Assembly: GCF_013385175.1 (NCBI RefSeq)
Contig: NZ_JABZEO010000002.1
Location: 124,001 to 188,000 of the forward strand
Source: Allochromatium humboldtianum
Lineage (GTDB): Bacteria > Pseudomonadota > Gammaproteobacteria > Chromatiales > Chromatiaceae
DNA: 64,000 bases
Direction of reading: 5' to 3'
Shown here: piece by piece, positions 41,435-49,909 of the stretch
How positions within the stretch are numbered: the stretch's first letter is position 1
How the letters are laid out: each line of letters begins with the position of its first letter
Made by a program: the position numbers and the translations under genes
Notes under the pieces: model-generated
Told to the model about the DNA's origin: nothing
The model's input: only the letters and a program-made list of their open reading frames with translations
Database searches by the model: none

Positions 41435-41764
41435 TCAGGATTCGCTTGCAGCACGGATGCGTTCGTCATCCCGATATCCATGCTGCCGACGCCGCTTCCC
41501 GATCGCCGCGATCTGCTTCAATCCGGCTTCGCGCGATTCGACCCACAGGATGCGCTGGCCGCCCAGGTGGGAACCGATCCCTCCCCAGCACTGGAGCAGC
41601 GTCCAATCGCCGAACAGGTCGCGGACCAGGGCGACGCTGTAGTAACGCTGTTTCTCCGGATGAATCCAGCGGCCTTGAGACCGCTCGCCATCTTTGTGAG
41701 GACTGACCAGCCGGTTCGGCGCTGTCTCCAGACTCGAGCGACGTGTTGAGTGTCGTGCGCCCAT
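41435..41764 (-). CDS. WGR-domain protein (second copy in window)
   Basis: 109 residues from ATG 41764 (the frame extends to 41782). Core: YYSVALVRDLFGDWTLLQCW, then GGIGSHLGGQRILWVES and a C-terminal helix AGLKQIAAIGKRRRQHGY. This is a plain WGR domain with the expected Trp and Gly residues. It begins 8 bp after the stop of the short-chain dehydrogenase gene, so the two are co-transcribed. It is unrelated in position to the ICE WGR gene at 1686. Function unknown. Confidence 0.75.
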   Translation of the reverse strand: MGARHSTRRSSLETAPNRLVSPHKDGERSQGRWIHPEKQRYYSVALVRDLFGDWTLLQCWGGIGSHLGGQRILWVESREAGLKQIAAIGKRRRQHGYRDDERIRAASES

Positions 41765-41771
41765 GTCGGCT

Positions 41772-42557
41772 TCACGCCGCATAGATCATGGTGCGGGTCA
41801 TCCCGCCATCGACGATCAGGTTCTGGCCGGTGATAAATCCGGCTTGATCGCCGGCCAGGAAGCGCACGGCGGCGACGATGTCCTCCGGCTCTCCGACCCG
41901 CCCGACGGCATGTTGGGTCCGATCGATCGGGCGATGGTGCGGGGCACGCCGATGCGCCGACTTCTGGAGCGGACCGGTCTCGATCCAGCCGGGACTGATG
42001 GCATTGACCCGGATCTCCGGTCCCAGACTGATCGCGGCGGCATGGGTGAAGGCCAGCAGTCCGCCCTTGGCGGCGGCATAGGCTTCGCACTGGGGTTCGG
42101 ATTGCAGGGCGCGGGTCGAGGCGATGTTGACGATCGCGCCACGGCGTCGGCGCAGCCCTGGAATGGCTGCACGGGTGCAGAGAAAGGCGCCGGTCAGATG
42201 GCTATCCTGCCAACGCCTCCAGTCGGCCAGCGACAGTGTTTCGAGCGGACCGCTCAGCGGGTCGGCCAGACCGGCATTGTTGACCAGCAGATCCAGGCCG
42301 TCGGGCTGGCCATCCCGAGCCTGCCAGGCCGCCAGTGCGGCGAAGGCGCGCGCGACCGCCGTTTCATCGCCGACATCGGCCTCCAGCCCGAGACAGGCGG
42401 AGGTCGCCCATTCAGCCGTCACCTCAGACAGCGCCTCGGCCTCCCGGTCGAGCACCGCCACCCGCCAGCCTTCGGCCAGGAACGCCTGAGCCAGGGCGCG
42501 GCCGATCCCTTGGGCGCCGCCCGTGATGAGTGCCAGCGGTGTGCGGGTGTTCGGCAT
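41772..42557 (-). CDS. Short-chain dehydrogenase/reductase
   Basis: 261 residues with the classical SDR motifs: NAD(P)-binding GGAQGIG near 13-19, NNAG near 92, a Ser in NIAST near 145 and the YxxxK catalytic pair in YAAAKGG near 158. The C-terminus has the usual VDGGMT ending. Asp follows the second strand (VLDREAEAL), which tends to favour NAD over NADP. Substrate unknown. It leads a short leftward unit with the WGR gene. Confidence 0.92.
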   Translation of the reverse strand: MPNTRTPLALITGGAQGIGRALAQAFLAEGWRVAVLDREAEALSEVTAEWATSACLGLEADVGDETAVARAFAALAAWQARDGQPDGLDLLVNNAGLADPLSGPLETLSLADWRRWQDSHLTGAFLCTRAAIPGLRRRRGAIVNIASTRALQSEPQCEAYAAAKGGLLAFTHAAAISLGPEIRVNAISPGWIETGPLQKSAHRRAPHHRPIDRTQHAVGRVGEPEDIVAAVRFLAGDQAGFITGQNLIVDGGMTRTMIYAA

Positions 42558-42665
42558 CGTCGACAGGACTCCGGTATCGGTGCGGGACTCGGGCCGCCCG
42601 CCACTGCGCAGCGCAACTGGCCGGCGGGGTTATACTCGTCCCAAGCTATCCAATGGACCTCAACC

Positions 42666-42764
42666 ATGATCGAGATCGAATACAGCGTCAAGGGCCGCCG
42701 GCTGGAGTCGGGAGTTTCCCTGGCACGAATCGATTCTGGTTATCATGGCGGTTCTTCAGCCCCC
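42666..42764 (+). pseudogene. Truncated copy of the YebG-like gene
   Basis: The first 12 codons (MIEIEYSVKGRR) match the start of the yebG-like gene at 30630 (MIEIEYIVRDRR); homology is lost afterwards and the frame closes at 42764. The upstream region also shares GG-T/C-TATACTC about 35-40 bp before the start, so promoter and start were duplicated together. Confidence 0.6.
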
Positions 42765-42816
42765 TGATGGGGCGTTCACGCCTGTCACTGACCCGCCCCT
42801 GTCGCCGGCGATCCTG

Positions 42817-42927
42817 ATGGCCGCCGTCGCTGTTTCAGTCACCGCCGAGCCATTGCCGGCGGGATTCATCCATCTCCAGACGCTGGCGCCTGAGATCGCG
42901 CAGGACAAAGGAGCGTGGGCAGCATGA
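42817..42927 (+). pseudogene. 5' fragment of a D-alanyl-D-alanine dipeptidase-like gene
   Basis: A signal peptide-like start (ILMAAVAVSVTAEP) leads into LPAGFIHLQTLAPEIAQD, which resembles the beginning of mature VanX/DdpX-type dipeptidases (LPxGFVYLxxxxPSI). Homology stops near 42909 and the frame closes right at the helicase stop codon. It marks the left boundary of the island. Confidence 0.5.
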
Positions 42928-45669
42928 CTATCGATCCTCGGTAAAATTTTTGTGCCTCAAAGGATTGAATCTTGGAGCGCAGTGATTGAGTTCGTTGAGG
43001 CGGGTCTTCGGCACGCGATCCCACGCGTTAGCGGGTAGCAGTGAGCCGAAGAGGCTAGCATCGAAGGCGTGCTGTCGGCGCATCACACGATCCCACTGAA
43101 AGGCGTCGTATGTGCCTTCGAAGACAAGTTGACGCACCTCAACAAACGGAGGCTCTCCTTGTTTTCCATCCTCAATCCACTTTCTCGCGAGCCGCTCCCA
43201 GCGGCTGCCTTTCCGGTCCACACGCCCGATTTGCTGTTCGAGTACAGCGGGGTTCCATTCGGCGTGGAACTGCAGGACTACACGACAGGACTCGTGAAGA
43301 TTGAGCCCCTCGCGCCCGACCTGACTCTGCGCGATCAGCACCCACGGCGAGCCACCGGAACGGTTGAATGCAGCCTGTAGGTAGCGCCGGGTCTGCCATC
43401 GAGTGTCCCCCTGAAGAAGACGCGCGTGAAGGCTCTGGCGACTGTCGTCGTCATCGAGAAGTGCCCTCAGCGACTCCTGACGGAGCACGATCTGCTTCTT
43501 TTGGATCTCTTCATTACCCAACTCGCTAAACAGCGGAAGCAGGCGCTCTTTGACGAACTCGGCGACGAGCGTCTTGAAACGCTCGTCGGTCAACTGCTTG
43601 TCGGACACCGATGTCTTGGCTAGGAAGTCGTCGAGTACGAACGAAATTAGGTGGTCTTCGAGCGCACCCTTGAGCGCGGGCGCATCCAATGCACCGCCGA
43701 GGAACAGCGGGTCTTTGCTCCACGCGACGACCTGCTTCTTTGCGCGCAAACGTACCCTGTCCCGCAGGCGTTCGTAAGCCTTGTGGCTCTCTTCGAGTGC
43801 GTCAAGCATCACTTTGTTGCCGCCTGCGGAAAGACGGCCTTTGAGCAAGCCTTCCGCGCGCAGGCGATAGAGCTGGCGCAACGCAATTTCGCTCAGTGCA
43901 TTGTCGGTGTGAATTGCGTGTACGATCGGCTGACCCACATCGGCGGCATATAGCGCTTGCCGCACGTTGAGCACGTCACGCAGGAGTCGAAGCGGGCGCA
44001 GGAAGACGCCAAAAACCAGTACCTTCTCGCGCTTAAGCATCCAGCTCTCGATCTCCTTCACGGCAGCAAGAATGCGCGGATGCTCATCCTCGTGGAGGCC
44101 GGAACGCATGGACTTCTGAATCCTGGCCCGCCAGTATTCAGTGCGTTGCAATTTGCCTCGTGCGACAACTTCGCAATCCTCAGGGGGTACGATTCGCACG
44201 TCAGTGTCGAAGATGTCGGCACTCAGGTGACCAGATGCAAGTCGCACGTACATATCTCTGATCAGGTGCTTCAGCCGCTTCTGCTTTTTCTCATCGGAAC
44301 TGTTACCTGATAGCTGAATCGCCGACTCAAACACATCCTTTTTCAAGCCCCGTGCGCTCTGGCTCATGCACTCGGCCGCAAAGAGCACATCGAGCCAGGG
44401 CGAATTTTGGCTGACCGTTTCCGTCCATCCAATCTGTAGGCGCTGAAGGCGTCGATGTGGATGCGGCCGCCCAGCGAGCAGCTCTGCACCCTCGCGAAAT
44501 TTCGTGATGAGCGGATCCTCGTCCCGCCGACGCCGCGTCACGTATGGAGAGAGCGTCTTGGTAAAAACCTTTGCGGCTGCGCACAGCTCATCGAGGCGAC
44601 TTCCTTCATCGGGGGCGATAGCGGCGCGCGATGCCGCGTCATGCAGGCGCTTCACCACCTGCTTCCCTTGTTCTTGGTCGATCCCGCAGTGCGCACGGCG
44701 AAGCAGGTCGAGCCACTGCGATAGATCAAGTTCCATCGGCGTCGCCGTGAGGCACAGCCGACGGCCGTGCTCGGGCTGCTTCAAGATCTTGTCGACGAGG
44801 CGAGCGAGCACCTTGCCCGATTTCGTGCGCCGATCCGTGTCCTCGACCTCCTCTACCTCGCCCCGGCTCTTATGGGCCTCGTCAATGACGAGCAGATCGA
44901 ACTCGCCGAGCCACAGGCCCAGCAGCTCCTCAGTCAACGGACGCCCATCGCCGCCGTTGCCAAACTGCGCAAGGAGCGCGTTGTTGTTCCAGCTCGACAC
45001 GTTGAGCTTGGGCAACGCCTCAATGCGCTTGCTCAAACGCTCAGGAACGCGGGGCGCGATCTCACTCGCGATGCGTGCCATGCCCTTCCAGTCCCACCAC
45101 GATTCAGGCGCGTTCTTGATCTCGCGCTGGAGCTTGCCGATCCGCGTCCGCCCGTCATTGCGCTCGGCTTGCGAGGCGAGATGCAGCTCGACGAACGCCG
45201 GCAGCGCCACACGCCAAGGGTTGCTGCGGACCAGAGGCGTGCGAAATCCGTGAGAAATGAGCCACCACTCGGACTTGTCTGGACGGGGGCAGTGTTCCTT
45301 CCACGAAGCCTCATTCAGCGACACTCCTCGCAGGAACTCCGTGAACGTCGTGAGTTCCTTCGGCACCGGGCTGATTGCACAGAGCTTCCGCGACTCCGCG
45401 ATCCACTGGTGCATGAGTCCGTGCGGAACGACGACAGCCGCGCGACCGCCCGCTTTCAAGACGGCGTGAACCACAGCGCACGCGATGCGCGTCTTGCCGG
45501 TGCCGACCTCATCCGCGAGTATGACACCGCTCTGTGGCAGCCGCTCAGCCACCCATGTGAGCGACGCTCGCTGGCCCTCGTCGAGATGCTGATCCGCACG
45601 CGGCTTGGCCGCATCCTTCTTGACGAACGTGCGAAGCGCGGTGGCTGCACCTGCCCACGAGAAACTCAT
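42928..45669 (-). CDS. SF2 (SNF2-like) helicase of a candidate defence operon
   Basis: 913 residues from ATG 45669, which overlaps the stop of the PLD gene (ATGA). Helicase motifs: I as ADEVGTGKT near 50; II as VIDEAHKSRG near 265; III as LTATPM near 310; V/VI as VGREGLNLHESCRVVLQFHAE followed by QQIGRVDRKGS near 800. The long insert between the RecA-like lobes (about 350-620) is helical, as in SNF2/RapA-type translocases. It probably moves on double-stranded nucleic acid. No nuclease domain is seen within the protein; the PLD protein encoded next to it may supply that activity. Confidence 0.9.
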   Translation of the reverse strand: MSFSWAGAATALRTFVKKDAAKPRADQHLDEGQRASLTWVAERLPQSGVILADEVGTGKTRIACAVVHAVLKAGGRAAVVVPHGLMHQWIAESRKLCAISPVPKELTTFTEFLRGVSLNEASWKEHCPRPDKSEWWLISHGFRTPLVRSNPWRVALPAFVELHLASQAERNDGRTRIGKLQREIKNAPESWWDWKGMARIASEIAPRVPERLSKRIEALPKLNVSSWNNNALLAQFGNGGDGRPLTEELLGLWLGEFDLLVIDEAHKSRGEVEEVEDTDRRTKSGKVLARLVDKILKQPEHGRRLCLTATPMELDLSQWLDLLRRAHCGIDQEQGKQVVKRLHDAASRAAIAPDEGSRLDELCAAAKVFTKTLSPYVTRRRRDEDPLITKFREGAELLAGRPHPHRRLQRLQIGWTETVSQNSPWLDVLFAAECMSQSARGLKKDVFESAIQLSGNSSDEKKQKRLKHLIRDMYVRLASGHLSADIFDTDVRIVPPEDCEVVARGKLQRTEYWRARIQKSMRSGLHEDEHPRILAAVKEIESWMLKREKVLVFGVFLRPLRLLRDVLNVRQALYAADVGQPIVHAIHTDNALSEIALRQLYRLRAEGLLKGRLSAGGNKVMLDALEESHKAYERLRDRVRLRAKKQVVAWSKDPLFLGGALDAPALKGALEDHLISFVLDDFLAKTSVSDKQLTDERFKTLVAEFVKERLLPLFSELGNEEIQKKQIVLRQESLRALLDDDDSRQSLHARLLQGDTRWQTRRYLQAAFNRSGGSPWVLIAQSQVGREGLNLHESCRVVLQFHAEWNPAVLEQQIGRVDRKGSRWERLARKWIEDGKQGEPPFVEVRQLVFEGTYDAFQWDRVMRRQHAFDASLFGSLLPANAWDRVPKTRLNELNHCAPRFNPLRHKNFTEDR

Positions 45670-47564
45670 TGCAGCCCCCACGCACGCGCGGCGCCATCAA
45701 GCACCTCGGAGTACCTGGCTTCCTGCTGTTCATTCAGATTTGGTGGTCGCAGTTCCTCTGCCTTAAGGTGCAGGAATATATTGAGACGATGCGTGCGCCA
45801 AGTCTCAATGAGTGCTTGAGGAAAGGATGCACGGAACATCCGATCGAGATGATCGAGCCAGTCGTCAAGCATCGACTTGGGCAGTACCGCCTGTAGGGCA
45901 GCGACCTTTTCGATGAGTTCGGCAGCGGCGTGCAGCGCATAGCGTTTCTCCTGCTCGACTCTCTCCTCCGTCCTTTCTCCAGTCCCTTTGCCATTCATGT
46001 TGCGACCATCCTCTTCGTCACTGTCATCGTCGTCCGTAGCCTCGGCAGGACGAATTGGGAAATCGAGGAGGGCCGCAAGCGCATCAGCGTAGGTGTCGAA
46101 GCGTGGCGGTTGCCACCCAACGCGCCCGGCGGCGTCCACGACGGGTACGACCCACCTGTGGGTGCTTTCGCCAGCGACGTTGAGCGCGGTTGGACTCTCG
46201 TCGTTCTGCAGTGGGATTTCGCTCCCTCGTTTCACGTCGAACCAGTCACGTCCCGTCCAGGAGATCCTCACGCGGGACTCGCCAGAGAAGTCCTCGCGCC
46301 AGAGCAATATTAGGCGTCGTGTCTGCGCCGTCTCGATCATCGCCGAAAGAATCGGCGTTGCTTCCAGGATGGGCTGCGCGTCTGGCGCGTCGCCCACCTG
46401 ACCGATGGCCCACTCCTCGTCGCCGATGATCTCGGCTTCGTCCGACCAGAACAGCCAACGCTTGATCGCCTCACCATCGAGTCGGTCGTCGACCGCGAAG
46501 ACCACGCCGGTCTCGACGTTCCCCTTGGCCATCCCTCCGTGAGTGAGGAGGCCGCGGCGCGAGAGGTTGCCCGACCCGAGATAGATCCAGCCGTTACTTA
46601 AGTGCCCGTTGCGGAGGTAGCCCGCGTAAACGAACTTCGCATGGAGCCGCCGTTTGTAGTTGAGCGCGTCAAAGGGGCGAACGACCTCCCAGCCGTCCGT
46701 GTTGCCCGCCTTGGCCCACGTCGCCACCGCACCAGATTTTTCGGGCTCGACCAGCGCCACGCGGCGCACGTTCGAGGTGAACACACCCAGGTTCTCGAGC
46801 TTGTCGAAGACGGCGGGCTTGCGCGCCTTGTTGGACGGCTCCTCGTAGAAACCCGAGCCGCACAGTAGCAGGTTCCTCGGCTTGTCGATCGCGCTGTGGA
46901 AGCGCTCGCGGATCTGGTCGTACAGAGGCCTGTCGAGCGAGTGGATGAAGCGTGGCTTGCGATTCGTCTTGAGGGACGATGCGGCCTTAAGGAGGACGTC
47001 GAGCCGCGACGTCAGCTTGCGGTCCTCCGGCGGGAGACTCTGTTCGTTGCAATGGAAGCGTTGCGTGAGGAGCGTCTCCACGAACGCTCCCGCTACCCTG
47101 GCATCCGCGCGGTCTTCCGGGCGTGCAGTGTCGTCGAGGGGCACATCGACGACCCAGACCAACTCGAGCTGCTGCCGCGCCGAGGTATAGGTGAAGTTGG
47201 CCGTGAGTACCGCGAGGCGAAGGTGGACAGGTGCGCCGGTCCGGCTCGGTGCGAACGCCAGCAGCGCAACCTTGGCGTGCAGGAGCGAATCGGTCTCGAC
47301 CTTGCGCGGCTGGATCTCGTGCAGGCCGGGGATACGTCCTGGTGGAAAGACCTCCTGCCGGGAGTCCGAAGCATGTCCGTCAAGCATAAGGTATACGAGC
47401 ACATGCCCCAGTTCGGCGCGCTGTCGGGGGCGAAGACCCGTGAAACGCTGCATGGCGTCCTCAAGGAAATCTTCGGTGCCGGTCATGGCGACGAGGGCTG
47501 CGCTGTGCCCGGCCAGACCATCGGGCGGCACAAAGATGTCGAGTAGCGTCTTCTCGGCATTCAT
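45666..47564 (-). CDS. PLD-superfamily phosphodiesterase/nuclease
   Basis: 632 residues with two HKD-type half-sites: LLHAKVALLAFAPS ... LTANFTYTS (about 95-130), and RLHAKFVYAGYLRN ... GSGNLSRRGLL (about 310-340), giving the paired His-Lys-Asn pattern of phospholipase D-like and Tdp1-like enzymes. The C-terminal third is helical and acidic (DDDDSDEEDGR linker). A nuclease role is the obvious guess in a helicase operon; lipid hydrolysis cannot be excluded. ATGA overlaps join it to the genes on both sides. Confidence 0.85.
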   Translation of the reverse strand: MNAEKTLLDIFVPPDGLAGHSAALVAMTGTEDFLEDAMQRFTGLRPRQRAELGHVLVYLMLDGHASDSRQEVFPPGRIPGLHEIQPRKVETDSLLHAKVALLAFAPSRTGAPVHLRLAVLTANFTYTSARQQLELVWVVDVPLDDTARPEDRADARVAGAFVETLLTQRFHCNEQSLPPEDRKLTSRLDVLLKAASSLKTNRKPRFIHSLDRPLYDQIRERFHSAIDKPRNLLLCGSGFYEEPSNKARKPAVFDKLENLGVFTSNVRRVALVEPEKSGAVATWAKAGNTDGWEVVRPFDALNYKRRLHAKFVYAGYLRNGHLSNGWIYLGSGNLSRRGLLTHGGMAKGNVETGVVFAVDDRLDGEAIKRWLFWSDEAEIIGDEEWAIGQVGDAPDAQPILEATPILSAMIETAQTRRLILLWREDFSGESRVRISWTGRDWFDVKRGSEIPLQNDESPTALNVAGESTHRWVVPVVDAAGRVGWQPPRFDTYADALAALLDFPIRPAEATDDDDSDEEDGRNMNGKGTGERTEERVEQEKRYALHAAAELIEKVAALQAVLPKSMLDDWLDHLDRMFRASFPQALIETWRTHRLNIFLHLKAEELRPPNLNEQQEARYSEVLDGAARAWGLQ

Positions 47565-48856
47565 CGCGAACTCCTTTGATCGATGTCGCGCAGGAGCGAG
47601 TGAAAGTTCGCGATGCGGAACGTTCGACCCGTGCGATCGGGTTCGATGCTCGCCGCGCCGTCTTCCGGGTCACTGGTGTTATCAGTCGAGCTGACGATGC
47701 GAAACAGCGGGCCGCGGGTGACGAAGCCGTCGGCAAGCCCGAGCACCTCACCGGAACGCCGAACGAGGATCCGAATGGCTTCCGCGTCATCTCCCGCGAC
47801 GACTGCGTCTGCGAACGCTCGGCTCGTGGTCTCCTTAACGGCCGCCGTGTTTGCCTTCTCGATATATTTCTTCGAGCTGGTCCGGAGATCCTTGATCGAC
47901 TTCTTGAGCACTGAGTCACTTGCAAGATTCGTAAGCTTCACGCCGCCACGTCCGGGCTCGACCGCGCGGGTCAGGCTCGCGACTGCATCACGTGCTCGGT
48001 CGAGCACTGCGCCGAACGCACGCGCTACGACGACTTCGTTGGCTTGCTCGCGATGACCGGCCTCGCGAAGACGAACGACAACGCTGTCCTCGATGCTCGG
48101 CAGTTTTGCAGCGCGCCCTATTGCTCGGGCTAGGTGCTGCCGCTTCTCGCTTGCGGACGACGATGTTCCGAACAGCCGTGAGCGGATCAGGACGCGCTCA
48201 TCGTCGGTCGGGTGCTCGGGGGACAGCGCTTGCAGGAGGGTCTTGGGGCAGCCCGAGATCTCGCGGTCGCCTTCGATCCACCCAAGCAGCCACTTGCGAA
48301 GGCTGGTGCCGCCTTTCCCGATGCGTTGCTCAAGGAATGCGTCGGCCAGCGCACGCCCGACAGGCTCCAGTTCGAGCAGGTCGAAGCGCGAGCCGCTCGC
48401 AAAGCCAAGCCCACCATCAACTCGGAGCGCGCGCGTCGCGGCTTGGCGGTGCGTGTTGCGGACGTAGTTAGTCGCTTGGCGCAACCGTTGGAATGACCAC
48501 ACCTCATGCTCGGCGTCGCGGCCAAATGCGCGTCGTCCGAGGATGCGGCGCGAGGGATCCTGACGATCGCTGAGGTACTCCAGCTTGCATGCGAGTGCCT
48601 CGATACCGTGACAGATAGCAGTGGGCTTAGGAACATTTGAATCGTGGCTCGCAAGCTCCTCGTATAGTGCCAGCGCCGCCAAAGGCCATGAGATCTGCCG
48701 TGCGAACCAGATGCGTCCAAGTTCGGGCACCACAAGTTCACGAAAGAATAGGTCGGCTGTGCGCAGATCGAAGTCTAGAGAAATCCGTGAAGACGTGAAT
48801 TCACACGGCGCAGGCGAGAACCAGTAAGTGGAGGCTTCAGTCAATTTGGTTTTCAT
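47561..48856 (-). CDS. Uncharacterised 431-residue protein of the operon
   Basis: I recognise no domain. The N-terminal 150 residues contain aromatic- and Arg-rich segments (RTADLFFRELVVPELGRIWF, WPLAALALYEELAS) and look alpha/beta. The middle and C-terminal parts are helical and charged (KKSIKDLRTSSKKYIEKANT, AAVKETTSRAFADAVVAGDD). No transmembrane segments, no nucleotide-binding loop. It overlaps the FtsZ-like gene upstream and the PLD gene downstream by 4 bp each, so it is likely produced in stoichiometric amounts with them and may be a structural or sensor subunit. Confidence 0.75.
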   Translation of the reverse strand: MKTKLTEASTYWFSPAPCEFTSSRISLDFDLRTADLFFRELVVPELGRIWFARQISWPLAALALYEELASHDSNVPKPTAICHGIEALACKLEYLSDRQDPSRRILGRRAFGRDAEHEVWSFQRLRQATNYVRNTHRQAATRALRVDGGLGFASGSRFDLLELEPVGRALADAFLEQRIGKGGTSLRKWLLGWIEGDREISGCPKTLLQALSPEHPTDDERVLIRSRLFGTSSSASEKRQHLARAIGRAAKLPSIEDSVVVRLREAGHREQANEVVVARAFGAVLDRARDAVASLTRAVEPGRGGVKLTNLASDSVLKKSIKDLRTSSKKYIEKANTAAVKETTSRAFADAVVAGDDAEAIRILVRRSGEVLGLADGFVTRGPLFRIVSSTDNTSDPEDGAASIEPDRTGRTFRIANFHSLLRDIDQRSSR

Positions 48857-49824
48857 TTTTGGGTATCTGAACGACGAGCAGGCTGCAGGAAAAATGGAAT
48901 ATCACGAGAATCCACATCTGCCACCACGGGTTCTACTGGATGCCACACATAGTCCTCGTCATCCGGCCTCTCGGCGACTTCTTGTCTTAAACCGGCGATC
49001 CATCCAGGGGTGGTCGCGAGCGGCGTATCGCCCCAGTCGCCAACCAGCATCAGCTCCAGACCCCGTCGTCCGTTCGGCCACTCAGGATGCGGAAACCACC
49101 CCATCACTACAAATGCATCCTCCGGCAAACGCCGGCACAGATGATCGGTCAGTCGCACAAACTCATCCAGGCTCAGGTCGACACCGCCATGCAGAAAGGC
49201 TATGGCCCCTTGAATCTGCCCAGGCTGGAGTGTGTGCCACACCCGTTGGAGCGCGAAAAGACGGCGTTCAGGACGACTCCAGATGGTCGCGGCGCTGCGT
49301 GCCTGTGATCCTAGACGCAGGATGTCGCGTAAATCAGCCGCATCGATGCTGATCAGGGTTCGGTTCAAGAACAGCAGGCCGATGCCCAGGCTGAGCGCGG
49401 CCATCCGGCGCAGCTGTGGGTGTTGCGGACAGAGATCGATCACCCCATCGAAGTGCGCGCTCAGTTCCTGGCGCCACGATGGCTCGGCCGTGGCCGGCTG
49501 ATCACCGATGACGAGCGCGGCGCGCAGATAGCCGATCGGCGCCAGCCGTTCAGTCCAGAAGCGGCTCATGTCACGCGCCTGACGATCGCGGGCATCAATC
49601 ACTAGTACGACGAGCACACAGGGATAGGGCGGAGTCTCCGATGACCAGGCGTCCACAATGGCCGGATCCGTGCCGGACTGCGCGACGAGTCCACCGATAG
49701 CCGCCTCGGTTTGCATCTGGGCACGCAACGCCCTCAGCAGCTGCTCTGCCTCCGGCCCCAGGCCGATACAGAGCGAAAGTGCGTTCGAGGCATCGGGATC
49801 ATTTGAAAGAAGAAGCGGGTTCAT
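48853..49824 (-). CDS. Divergent FtsZ-like protein
   Basis: 323 residues from ATG 49824 (GGAG upstream). The C-terminal half resembles FtsZ: a helix with ADLRDILRLGSQA, then GAIAFLHGGVDLSLDEFVRL and PEDAFVVMGWFPHPEW ... GLELMLVGDW, matching the order of the GGxDLTLxE strand-helix, the IIFG strand and the RVTVIATG strand of FtsZ. The N-terminal half starts like a Rossmann strand-loop (LSLCIGLGPEAEQLL) but the tubulin signature GGGTG-T/S-G is not present, so GTP binding is doubtful. It overlaps the next gene (ATGA). Filament formation is possible but unproven. Confidence 0.55.
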   Translation of the reverse strand: MNPLLLSNDPDASNALSLCIGLGPEAEQLLRALRAQMQTEAAIGGLVAQSGTDPAIVDAWSSETPPYPCVLVVLVIDARDRQARDMSRFWTERLAPIGYLRAALVIGDQPATAEPSWRQELSAHFDGVIDLCPQHPQLRRMAALSLGIGLLFLNRTLISIDAADLRDILRLGSQARSAATIWSRPERRLFALQRVWHTLQPGQIQGAIAFLHGGVDLSLDEFVRLTDHLCRRLPEDAFVVMGWFPHPEWPNGRRGLELMLVGDWGDTPLATTPGWIAGLRQEVAERPDDEDYVWHPVEPVVADVDSRDIPFFLQPARRSDTQK

Positions 49825-49909
49825 GTCGTCTCCGAATCGTGGGGCCACACCCGGATTCAATCACAACGCGGCGTCATGGTGGCCGGCGCGCGGCCGGCGC
49901 ACCAGGAAC

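Noticed and set aside
41763-42767. Rightward frame of 334 codons
   Set aside because: Shadow of the short-chain dehydrogenase gene; only its last part coincides with the yebG-like remnant.
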